Source: Phylloscopus collybita
Lineage: Eukaryota; Chordata; Aves; Passeriformes; Phylloscopidae
Reading direction: 5' to 3'
Length of the DNA: 64,000 nt
NCBI GenBank assembly: GCA_027886175.1
Contig: JAJNNQ010000026.1
Span: 27,298,001-27,362,000, forward strand
Shown: positions 52,501-64,000 of the stretch, one piece after another
Numbering within the stretch: the first letter of the stretch is position 1
Layout: each line of letters begins with the position of its first letter
Position numbers and translations under genes: made by a program
The notes under the pieces: generated by a model
What the model saw: the letters and a program-made list of their open reading frames with translations, nothing else
What the model was told of the DNA's origin: nothing
Database searches by the model: none

Positions 52501-54645
52501 CTGACATGAACTGTTTTCTTATAAGCACCTTTGCCTCAAATATGCATTCATGACAACACAGAAAACATCATAAGACAAAGCAGATTTCAAAGGAGCAGAA
52601 GTGGAAGTGTGCATCTGAGGGTTAAGTTTAGCTGGAATGTCACAAAGCAGCTGCTGATCTGCTGCTTTCCAAGGTCCTGCTTTTTATCAGCACAGTGACT
52701 ATAAGCAGCACACTTGGGGTTTTGCAAGGAGGGAGGTAGCAAGGAGATACCGAGGAAAAGAAACGTGTGTTGGGAATCCAGCCAAACCACGCGTGCCAGC
52801 AGCATCACTGAGATGCAGCTGAGTGAGAGTGAAGAGGTGTCTCCAGTCTCTGGGGCAGCACTCCTGGATAGCCTCCTGGAAAGCCAAGACGGTTTTACAC
52901 AGCTCAGGCCTGGCCTTCCTATTTCTTTTACTGGATTTACAACAATGTAACTTCACTGATGCTGTGCTCACTGGTGTAATGCCATTTCTGCTGCAGACAC
53001 TGCGACTCCTTGGGCCCTGAGAAAGCTGCCACTCCTTCTGGCCAGCTGGAGGTGCTGGGATGGGTGATCTTTGCTCAGCCAGGAGAGTCACCTCTGGCTG
53101 TGGTACCCTGCAATCAAAAAGAAAGACTCCGACCCTGACTTGAAATCACCCAGTTAAGAAGATACTAAATTGGAGAAGAATCATTTCTCTTCCTTTTGCA
53201 AGAGAAAGGAAAGGGAAGACAGAAGAGAAGAACATCAGGTAAAGACGACTATCATGAGAACTAATGGGGAGGACAAGTCTCCTAGCAGAAGCCAGCAAGG
53301 GAGGGGGAATATTAACCTCATAGAAGCTGGTACCCAAAGAATGGATGAAAACTGCTGTAAAATTGAAAAGGTGATAATATTCAGGTACAAGAAACCCACA
53401 GATGGTTTGTATGAGACCTGTTTCATTTGTAATATTAAGTGGAAAGTAAGAAAAACAGTACTTAATAGTGAATTTCTCCAGTCTCATTGATTTAAAAGTA
53501 ATGACTTTTCATAGAAGAGGGAGCTGCAGAAAGGAGCATAAATTCCTTTTATTATATATAATTGCCATTTAAAAAGTAATAAATTTTAAACTGCTTACCA
53601 TTGGAAAAGGATCTGACTATCTGTTATATATCTATCCTACCCCAATTTACATTCTTAATAGATCTCCCCAAATTTGATGTATTCTCTTCTGAAGAAACTT
53701 AATTATTTATCTATTTTATGTCCTAATTCTGAATGTTCACAGCAGTAAAACTATATAATAATTTGTCCAATAAAAATTACCACTTATGAATTTAGGATAA
53801 TGAATTTTTTGTTGTATTGAGTAGGACTAATTTTATTGTGTGAAATCAAGCTATCTAAATATACCACCAAAACTGTTAACTGTTAGAGTTGCTAAATTAG
53901 ATTTAATGTGGTTTTCTAAGAGTGATTACCTTTACTTCCAAACTCAAAGCATTTTAGGACAAAGCTTGTAACAGCAGTGGAGAGTAAATTTTACAAGATC
54001 CTCTTGATTTTCCTTCTTGGGGAGATTCTTTTAGGAAAAAAATAATAAACACTTTTTTCACACTCACTAACAACATTCATCTGAATCACTATACCAGATT
54101 AAGAAAACAGACCAGGAGACAGAAAATTTGAGAGAATTACTTAAACAATTCAGAACAATGAATGCCTTTTTAGATGAATGAGAATAAAATTATTTTTCTG
54201 AACAAGTCTATCTGCTGAAAAAGAATCTAATGGCTAAGGATGGTTCATGGAAAAAACCTTCAGAAGTTAAAGTATTTATTAATGATTTTGAGTTTCCACT
54301 CAATTATCCCTCTGTATTTACAGTGAAACAAACCTGCAAGAAACAGAGTAAGCTCCACTAGGAAATTTGATCTAAGAAAGTAGGTCCTGTGTTAGTAACA
54401 AAAGCAAATTCACAATGGAAATATTCTTCAATTCTGCCCTTTCAAAACTTTTTTTTTTTTTTTTCCCCAAAATTTGAATTTAAATGTCAGTGCAATGGTG
54501 GTATCACAGTTGCAGATTTCTCTGGCTAACAGCTTCTTCATGAAAACCTAAGCCATTATAAAACCAGATAAACCTTTCCTTCTCACTTCTCTTTCTAATT
54601 AACAATAAGTGGAAAAATATTGCATTACCTTGCTACTGGAAAAAG

Positions 54646-54670
54646 AGTACATGTACAGTACATGTATACT
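54646..54670. repeat. Tandem palindromic AGTACATGT units
   Basis: AGTACATGTAC (54646-54656) is followed at once by AGTACATGTAT (54657-54667), so the two 11-base units differ only at the last base. Each contains the palindrome GTACATGTAC or its variant, so the site can also fold on itself. Confidence 0.8.
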
Positions 54671-56389
54671 TTTAATAGTTCAGATTATAAAAATAAATAG
54701 GATAAACTTCTCTAAACTGTTTTCAGTTTAAGTCAACTGGTCTGCTGGACATACTGAAATATGTAAGAAAATATACTAATGAAAGTAACAATACACGCCA
54801 GAAAAAGTGCAGTTTTTCATGTGTATTCATGCATATAAACCTTTATTTAAAATATTCTCTCAGCATAGTTTCTGCTATTTAATCTGATAAATTGCTATGT
54901 TACCAGCACATATCATTAAGTTTTGGTTCTGGTAAGTTGTCCCTATTGTTCCTGTTATTGTCTGTCAGTGACATGGAACATAAAATCAAGACAACTATTC
55001 CTAGTCAAAAGCTAAGCAAATACTGTTTAAAACCTAAGCTGAGTTATCTATATTATTCCTAGTGCTAATACAAAAGCTTGCATTAAAGTTTTAGTGAAAA
55101 TAAGTAAACCCTTGAACTGTTAAAAACTGTAGCTATATAAGTGATGACACCTAAGTGAGAATAGATATATATAATGTATAAATGAATTTGAGAACTGTGT
55201 GCCAACATTGCCGTTGCAGACAGGAGCACCTGTCTTTATTTTGACATGCCCTAGGATGCTGGTCTTGTTGCCACCACCCTTGTCTGCATCGAGGCAGTGA
55301 GCAAGGCTGTGCCTCTGCCCTGGTGTCCAAGCTTCCCTTGGTCACCCCACAGACTGTGCAACAGCGCTGCGGTCTCCTGCTTTCCCAACTTGCATAAAAG
55401 GCAGAGATCTGTTTGAAATGAGAGCTACTGGCATCCTCACAGGCCTGTGCCCTGGCCACAGTCCTGCACTTTGTTCTACTGCTTTTGCAGCTGTGAAAAT
55501 TGGGTTGTAGGCAACACATGGAGAAAGCCCCCAGGTGTGGCCACTCATGGGAAAAACTCTGGTGACCAGCAGGTGACCACTCCTGAAACCACTGCTGATT
55601 CAGCCTCCTCATCTCTCCACACCCATCCTCTCCTCCTTCCTGACTTGGCAGGACAGCACCATGATCCAGACAGACACCTGGTAACCTCTCCTCTCCTCCA
55701 TATGAGATGGCCAATACATCCACATTAAATAACTAAAACAGCAAGGCATTGAAACCAGGGAGACCCAGATGTCCAAGAGCACAATATGTTCATGAAAGGG
55801 TAGCTAGATAAGTAGGTATAAAGAAGTGACAAATTAATACAGCTGCATTTTCAGTGTCCTAGGTCAGATACATGATATAATTTAATTTGCTGCATAATCA
55901 CATATATTACTGAAATGAACTGCAGACATAATATCTTAGGGTTCAAGCATCAAGCTGAAGTGTAGGAGGGTATTTCAGGTTGATTAACTATTTTTTAAGA
56001 ACAAAATCTTGCTAGCAAATATATTATAAATGAAATACATATGTTGAAAATATATCCATTTTAACCAAAAAATCCTACCAACGCAGGCCATCTGCTTTTG
56101 ACTGATAGGTTTGGTAAACTGTTAGAATACCATGTAAACTGTTACAAATCTCATTTAATGAATATCTCAAAAACATGCATAGCTCACATTACTGGCAAGC
56201 TTTTAATGAAAATATATATCAAAGAATCAAATATGTGTGAATTCTGAATTTCAATTACTCAATGAGATAAAGAAGTCTGTAGAAAAACAGCAAGAGCTCC
56301 ATCTATCCCTTCTGAAATGAATCAAACCCCTACAAATTATCTAAAAGTCATTCTAATCAATTTCTTAAGAAATTGTACACACAATTAAT

Positions 56390-56432
56390 ATTAAGAATAT
56401 ATATAAGAATATAAGAATATTAAGAAATATAT
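56390..56432. repeat. AT-rich imperfect tandem repeat
   Basis: The stretch is made of overlapping ATATAAGAAT and ATTAAGAATAT type units. It is a low-complexity array with several interruptions. Confidence 0.75.
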
Positions 56433-59400
56433 TTTTCCATGCTAATTCCTTTAATATCATATGTAATTTAAGATAATTTTGTAGATATTGAAAGCAAACA
56501 AGTTTAGCCCCCTGTGAATATTTGCAGAAATTTTGTCCAAAAGATAGGTATTTTCCACATCCCTTGACATTGTTTGAGATTTTTCCTATGTCCCATGGTC
56601 ATCTCATTAACAGCCCCCCAAATAACATTATGACCTTGTAAGGCCTACTTGAGGATCCTGCTGGTGTCTAACCATACCCTTTATGGACTGCTTCTGTACA
56701 CAAACTCATGCACAGTCCCTCACAATAAAAACTTCTCCCTTCCCACAGTAATAACTTCTCCCTCTGTTTTAAAATTTTGTCCATAAATTAAAAGTTCTCT
56801 GAGGAGAAATAATAACTTTATTTAAAATACATGAAACATTTACCAAGAGAACTTCTATCAGTACCCCAACGACTTCAGAAACAATTCCTAATATTCTTGA
56901 ACATTTAAATTTCACTGTCATGAAAATGTTTGTGTCTAGAGATTTTCACTGTGATGGGAGATCACATATGCTGAAAAGAAAAAAAAAAAAGCTTTTTCCC
57001 TCACAGCATATCAGCACTAATATAGCTCCCAGCCCTTTTCTACGCATCTTTCTTCCCTGGCACGTGCCATTGCTCTTCTCCAAGCTCTTCACCTCATCAT
57101 GGCCAAACACAGGGCTGCCCACACACACCACACCTTCACAGAACTGCCTACAAATAGCTTAAAAGTGTGAGAATTCCATTTCTGTAGAAAAGTAGATGAT
57201 ATAGACTCAATGTCATGTAGTCTCAATGTTTTCTCCACAAATTTCAGTCTTACACACTACAACATTAGTACTGAATGGTGTGATAGACCAATACATTAAT
57301 AATGGCATGCAGTGAATGGAGCAGGTGCAGGCAGCCGTCAGATTCCGTAGAGTAGCACTGGAAAATGCAAACTATTACCTATCTATTATGTCCAGAAACT
57401 CCACGGCTTCCTTCACAGCTCCTTCCCTACAGCTCTCTGTCATGGCAAAATCTTTGCAAGGTGAAGAAGACCATGCTGCTTCTCCCTCTGAGGGCTGCAG
57501 CCGCATTTTGTGGGGCCATCCATCCACTGGACCCATCCATGGTCTCTCCTCACCCTCCTTTGTGTGTACAAATGCTTTACCAAGTTCAGCATTAGATCCT
57601 TATATAAATCTGCCTTACCCTGCCACTAAACTGCTACCATAACATGAAATTCAACTTCAGTTTTATTTCCCAGGGTAGGGAATGGACTCAAGAATCTCCC
57701 CTTATGTATTTTATTGATAGCATTTTTACACCATATTAAATTGCTTTGCTATCCCAAACTGTATTTCACATTACCCTGTTTTCAGTTTCTACAGTTAATG
57801 TGCTTAGATTTTGAAGCACCTTCTTTTTTTTATCAAATTATATTAAAAAAGTTTCTTTTCAGCTATGTGTATTTTTATTACAGCAGTAAGAATGGCAGGA
57901 GAAACTCATAATACTCTAGCCTTGCTAAATGACTATGTGACAGCCTGTAATTTCTCTGTCATTAAAAATACATATTCTAGCACTAAGTTCATGTTGGAAG
58001 AAGGCTACCCTAGGGAACAATTCCTCCTCATAGTATGTAATTTAATTTTATTTAACATACTGTGCATTAAAACAAAAAGTGGTAAGTTCTGGGGAGAGAA
58101 ATTCTGATACCTGTGAGCTTTTATAAGGATGGGAAGTACAGATACTTCTCACAAAGGAATTCCAGAATACCATTCACTGCATATATTTTCTTGGAAAGGT
58201 CTGATTGTTAATGGACCAGTATCTTTCCTTAAGTATTGTTTCATAGGGTAAAAGCACACATGGGATTCCGGAAGCCCATGCAATAAGCATTGTGCACAAA
58301 CCAATTAGCAGGACTACACTTGGTAACATATCTACAGCAAGGATCTGAAAGAATGCAGGAAGTTGAATACACCAGTCTTTAAGAATATTTTTTCCAGTAA
58401 TATTTCTATCCAGTAACTTGAATTTTTAAAGCTTCTTCTCTGCTCCTACAAACAGCTCAACAGAGACTAGTTTTCCTTTTCTTCTGTACCTTCCAAAATT
58501 CTCAGCTAGTAATTATCACGTCCTAGCAATAACCTCTACTGAGACCTGATTTTGAACTTACATTCTAGTAAACAACAGAAATGCTTTCAAGAGTCCAAAG
58601 AACCTACAGGCCTTGAAAAAATGTTGGAATTTGGAGAGGACACATGCATCAGCTGTTCCATCTCATAATTTCAAAAATTAGAAGATGCCTAAGGGTAGAA
58701 ATCATTTGTTCTTGAGCAGTTATTTTTTCATATGATGTTTGGTCTCAGTATTATATCCTGTGTAAGACAATCAGCATCTGAGTGCACCCTAGAAGTGCAC
58801 ACGACAAAATATTATTGCCTTTCACACGCTCATTTTAGCATCCCCTGAGGCAGCAGTACCTTGTCAACTTTAATAGCTTTATTACTAACAGCAATTTTAA
58901 TATATATATTTACATTGCTGCACATTTAGGAAATTGTGGGAAAGATCAAAGAAACAGAACTGCAACAACGCTGGATTGTGCAAAGTTATTTCAGCCCTGC
59001 AAGAGGCCCTGGACATCACCATGGGAAAGCCACTGCTCCCACAGACACCATTTCATCAACACAGGAGCACGGCCACGCAACATGGGAGCTGCTGACCCCT
59101 CTGAGCAGGCATGATATGGGTATGACAAACAGGAAGCATTTCAGTCTGGTTTCCTAAATGCAAAGTTTTTGGTAGAACAGAAGCTGATGCCCAAGGGTTG
59201 TGTGGTGCCACGCCCCAACTCCTCAGAGTGCTCCCCACCACCCTGCAGGCACCAAACTTGCAGACTGTTACAGCTGACATTCCTATTGCAAACTGTTGCA
59301 AGTAACACAGGTTCTTAGCCCATATTAAATCCAACATGGTAGAACAAACAGGAAAGGGATGGCAAATGAATGTGAAACAGATACTTTGATACCACATTTT

Positions 59401-59906
59401 CTCTAATTCTGGAATTTTGCAATTTACTGTGGCAGGTAATAGCTTGGAAATGTTGTAGTTATTAGTTTAGAAATAATTTTTGAACTCCAGTAAAACTCTC
59501 AACAGGCACAACTGCACCAGTCACTTCATAGTAGGTATCCATCAAGAAAATTATTTTTCACCACGAGAGCTATACTTATCACATATCCAGAGCATATTAG
59601 ATCATTAATGTGTAAATACGAAGAAAATACTAATTGCAAAGAACTCTAATTTTGCTTTTGAAATAGATAATGGGAGAGTTAGTATTTTTCAGCTTCTTTA
59701 TAATTTTTACTACAGATACCTACATATTCAACGATTTGTTGCTATTTGGGATAGTTTTTTGGTTTAGAGTGGGGCAATTAAGAGGTAAGAGCTGCAATAC
59801 TTTACAAACCCTATAAAGGCTGGGCTAATATGTTTATGCTGCTTCTCTTTTTGAGCTAACATGGCCACAGTAACCATGGGTATCTCTGCTCAGCAAAGCA
59901 CATACT

Positions 59907-59944
59907 AACATACATACACAACTACATACATACATACATATATC
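59907..59944. repeat. TACA/ACAT tetranucleotide microsatellite
   Basis: Imperfect TACA units occupy the left part, with a cleaner run of about five ACAT/TACA units at about 59923-59940. The array is short and interrupted once by a CACAAC segment. Confidence 0.85.
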
Positions 59945-62900
59945 AGACCTGCAGCTGCAAATTCATTATTAATGTTTTGTACTCAAGAGATTTTGCTTAT
60001 TAACTGAACCACCCACAAGTTCATCGTTATAATTTCCTGAAGCATTTGTAGATGACTTGGTTTCCCAGAGCATTCAAGAGAGTAAAACCTAATTAATTTG
60101 TGGGGACTCAATGGCAGGACAAAGTAGCTGCAAGCTATGCAGTACTGCTCTTTCTCACAGATAATCTTGTTACACTACCAAAGTTTTAGTCAGGGACAAT
60201 GATAGCACATGGAGAATTGCACAGTACTCCAGCAGAAGTTCAATCACTAAAATATGAGGAACAGGAAAATGCCTTAATGGCATTACTTACACAGCTACTA
60301 GGGAAGGGGAGATTATTTGCCAGAGGGAATTTAATTTGCTGTGGAGCAGCACAATACTTCAGCTGCATAGCCTTTTTTCCAGCCCCACACTAGAACTTCT
60401 TCAGAGAGCAAATCCTAGAACAGTAACAACAACAACAAGATTTCTTACAAAATATTTGTAGTACAAAGAGTCCAGAAAAATGCAGTGATGCCCTCACAGA
60501 TTGGCAGCTGATTCACATGATGATAGAGTTACCATGGTAATTTTCAGTTCAGTTTTATCAAATCAGCAGATTATATGTGTTTTCTGCTGTCACTACAGGC
60601 CTAGAAGTTACCAGAAGTACAGGGCTATACAGTTGATAAAACCTGGTGGCACCAAAGCCTCTTGAGTTACTCCACAGCTCTACCCTGCCAGCCCTATTCC
60701 AGGGGCCTGGACCCAGCAAGCTGCCCCAGCTCTCTGCTGAACATTTTTTCTGCTTTATTATTGACCAGCCCTGTTTCTGACATATGCATGTTCAATGACA
60801 ATGGTTTTTGCAATCTGTTCTAAATCTCTTTTCATTTCCATCTAATTTTACATTTTACATTTTATATTTACATTTACAGTTGGCAAATACAGATACGAAT
60901 TACAGATATTCAGTACCTGAACAGTTTTCCACCCAACTGACTGAGAGCAAGTCGGACATCATGATTAATTCTATCAAATACCTCAATTTTCCCAAACATG
61001 CTTTCAATACCTAGTTTTCAGAACACAAAATTCCTATTTTGTATTTTCCCAGAGGCCATCTTCATAATGGGTCAATTCTCTGGTACTAGAGACTATCTGT
61101 GCCTTTAAGAGATTGTAGGGAGGTAGGAATTACAACACTTAGAACAAGGCTTAGAAAAAAAAGACACATTTCCTGCCAGAATTTAAATGCTGAAAGATCC
61201 CTATCATACAAGTTGTTAAAATCAACACTAAAAGTAATTTTAGATGCTTGGATGTATAAAGAAATGTGTGCTTCAGTTTGTGCCCACTGACTCATGTCCT
61301 TTCAAGAATAGAGTGTTCCATTGGCATGGTTTGGAAGAGTAGGAGCCGAGAAGCATTTAAAAGACAGGATTCCAAAAGATCTGAAGTAATAACTCTTCTG
61401 ACAGCTTTGAATAGTATGCTACTTAGGATGTTATGTGGAATACTCTAAGCATATTTTAATTATAAAAAGAATTAACCCTGTCAGATAATAAAGAAAAAAA
61501 ATTCTGAGATCTTCCTACTTTGAAACATGGAAGGTTTAGTAAACAATGCACCAAATACTCTTAACCACAGTTGCATTGTGAATTCCTTTTCCACGCTGTT
61601 AATAAGAAGAAGTGAGCAAGGAAGTTTCTACCACCTCCCTTGTCCTACACAGCACTGTGGAACTAGATAAAACTAGTTACCATCATCATTTAAATTACTC
61701 AGACTGGAATATTCTACAGAACTTGCCCTTCTTTGAAACAATGTTGGAGGACAACTACAAGTTCAGAAAGGGCATTGCCAACTTTAAAGACTAAATTCAA
61801 TAGATTAAAATTATTTGGATGATTAAATTGAGATCTATTTTTAAATTATTGGGTCAAATGTCTAAGCCTTCTGACAGCAAACACAATGATGCAGTAACAG
61901 AGGACCTGGAGAAGCAGCAACCAAAGGTTTCTTTCATCACCACCATAACTCAAATGGTCCACAGGAAAAAAAGTGCAAAAAAAAGCAACTTCACATAAAG
62001 TTAATAATGGCTTTACACTTGGTCTGATGTGTTACAGGTGCCACCACCCCTCTCCTCTTCCCTCCTCCCAACACTAGGCATACCTATTAGAGTTTTTATT
62101 TTGGGTTCACAGCTGACAAGATGAAAATTATTTTCAACTTCTGTGTCTGACAGAAAGAAATGACCTACTGCTTCTATCTGTGTACATATTACACTACATT
62201 CCATGAAGAAATACTTATTTACAAATATTAAGAGAAATGAGATCGACAAATTTCCTCATTGTAAAGCAAAATAGGTACACTTTTTTATCACCACTTGAAT
62301 AAATTTTAATTCATACATTACAGAAATTAAGGAAACATCACTGCTAATTATTTGTAGTGGTAACAACAAAAGGTGGCAAGCTTCAGTGTTAGACATGAGG
62401 CCACAAACACACATGCTCTGCTTCCTAGCAGTAATACACAGCAACAGCCTTGTATTTCAACAGTTAGCAACTTGATGTGACAATGAAAAGCACCAAGTAA
62501 TCTTCTCATTACTATTATACAAAAAAGGATAGCATATGTTTTTCTAAAGAGATTGGATTTTATTACTCATTATCCTCCTGCCAAAGAATACAGAATCAAG
62601 GAAATACTTTCACGGCTCTACTTTTGGCATGCTGAATCACAGCTAAAATTAAGTGTAACAGACTCTTGTTCTCAATTGTTTTTCAGGAACTGATGTATAA
62701 TAGAAAAAAAAATCAGATAGCACTCTTTCTAAGCATCTAAAATGCTCTTGCCATTCTATTATATTAAAATCAAATCAAAAAGAGATCAGACTCAGAATCT
62801 CATCTCCATTACAATTACAAACACCTAGAGTCAACACCTTCATATGATAACTTTGCTCTGCTGTATGTACAGCACAAACTGGGAAAGGTTACTGATTCCG

Positions 62901-64000
62901 AAGTAGGACTATTAGCACACAGAGAATTACCATATTCATAGAATAATTATGAAAGTACCAGCAATTTTGCATCTAAAGAAGGCTTCTTAATGCTGTTTAG
63001 CATTTCTGATTTTTGCAAAATGCAATTTTCTGAAAGGGAAAGTGCAATTCTAGTAACTCAAAAGATTATGAGGAAACAGAAATACAGGCAATAACATGTG
63101 ATGCCAGGGAATCATCTTCCAAATAAATATACATATTAAACTGTTTGTATTGTAATTTGCAAATATGTTTATGTATATCACTACATGACTTTCTGTAAGA
63201 GGATGCTGTTTAGCTACCAAATAATTTTACTGAACTTTTATTTCTATGAAAATTATGCCATACTAGTGTTTGGATGCAAACATTCCAAGCAATAAAGCCC
63301 AAGCAAGACAGAAAAACTCTCTAACCTCCCCCCTCACTTCTTATTTCTAGAAGCGTTTTCTGACTGTGAATATGGAACAGTTTTTATTGATAAACAGAAA
63401 AGGCATTCTATTGCTGAACTTTTAGTTCTAAACCATTTTTAAAAGCTACATTATCAACACTGAAAAAATGTGACAAAATACTTTTATGCATTTTCAATTA
63501 CAAATTTTCAATACTCACTGTTGTGAAATCATCTTTTTCTGGTTTATACAGCCCATACACATCAGCTGTCCTATCTTTTAAATATTTAGATTCAAAAATT
63601 TAATCCTCAGTATATATTAGAAAATGTTCATGTAACATCCAATAGGAAGCATGAATAAATTGTAAGAGAAGGAAAAGTTGATGTGGCTGTCCTGTGCTGT
63701 TTCCAACTGCCTAAGATGCCTGCATAAATAAGTATGAATCACTGATTATTTTAACATCTCTAGGACACCTAATTGGAATTAATTTACTGCACTCACTTAT
63801 ACTCTGGTATAAAAGCTCTTCAACTGTTCCTTAAAGGAAGCTGCCATCATCACCTTATGTGGAATTGTATTTTATAAAAATCACAACAGATTTTCTACTG
63901 CAAGAAGGCTTCATCAGGTCTTTAACAAAAACATTGCTTCTCTTGTTGGCCTTGCATCAATCCAAGTCCACTGCCCATCTCCTGCTACATGCACACACAT
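59945..64000. other. Non-coding stretch to window end
   Basis: About 4 kb of AT-rich sequence with open frames of 60-78 codons only, and no recognisable repeat or RNA gene. The last 170 bases are slightly richer in C, but I cannot assign them to a family. The window probably ends at an arbitrary cut. Confidence 0.55.

Larger units (their letters stand above)
49521..59906. other. Long non-coding stretch with GC-richer patches
   Basis: About 10 kb with no gene that I can support. GC-richer patches lie at about 51250-51730, 52650-53110, 55195-55725, 57300-57600 and 58970-59260, and nearly all the longer open frames fall in them. Minor repeats are a near-duplicated palindrome at 54646-54670, a T16 run at 54449-54464 and ATAAGAAT-type repeats at 56390-56432. 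I recognise no transposon family here. A passage at 56700-56790 is faintly CR1-like but too weak to call. Confidence 0.5.

Noticed and set aside
52699..53490. Cluster of open frames of 60-130 codons on both strands
   Set aside because: They contradict each other in strand and frame, have no recognisable motif, and sit in a GC-richer patch where stop codons are rarer.
56700..56790. Faint resemblance to the CR1 'cttcctaatatctaatct' region
   Set aside because: The similarity is confined to pyrimidine-rich wording, and the order of CR1 blocks is not kept.
59056..59397. 113-codon open frame, minus strand
   Set aside because: No recognised family, and it is explained by the GC-richer patch at about 59.0-59.25 kb.

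Overview
The window looks like a 64 kb piece of bird nuclear DNA from an AT-rich, CpG-poor stretch that is either intergenic or the inside of a very large intron. The bird call rests on repeats. Several fragments match the 3' part of the avian CR1 LINE, including its terminal degenerate ATTCTRTG-type octamers. One roughly 1 kb LTR belongs to a family I recognise from bird genomes. Open frames are all short (the longest is 190 codons, in a GC-richer patch) and none shows a recognisable protein domain. I call no protein-coding gene, tRNA, rRNA or CRISPR array.

Layout: 1-1200 is unannotated AT-rich DNA. About 1200-2150 is a very old, decayed CR1 body fragment in minus orientation. 2.2-9.6 kb is featureless. 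9.6-11.5 kb is the busiest retroelement spot: a 96-base CR1 piece with an A-rich tail and a 15-bp target-site duplication (9599-9761), an (AAAAC)10 compound microsatellite (10513-10656), and a longer CR1 3' end (about 11063-11525) that matches the small insertion at 95 of 96 positions. 11.5-32.7 kb is plain non-coding sequence apart from a 47-base A run at 16638 and small repeats. 32.7-34.4 kb holds a plus-strand CR1 fragment followed by a minus-strand LTR (about 33342-34384) with its own internal 43-45 bp tandem repeats. 34.4-49.2 kb is non-coding, with a probable CR1 3' relic at 46.29 kb. A well-preserved CR1 3' end lies at 49229-49520. 49.5-64 kb is non-coding, with a GC-richer block at 55.2-55.7 kb and a TACA-type microsatellite at 59.9 kb.

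Nothing here forms an operon, pathway or multi-gene system. The recorded biology is retrotransposition of different ages. The item most worth a second look is the A-tailed, TSD-flanked CR1 fragment at 9.6 kb, because canonical CR1 insertions end in octamer repeats rather than poly(A), and this piece lacks the CR1 3' end altogether. Family assignments were made by eye from remembered consensus features, with no database search. Repeat edges are approximate unless stated otherwise.
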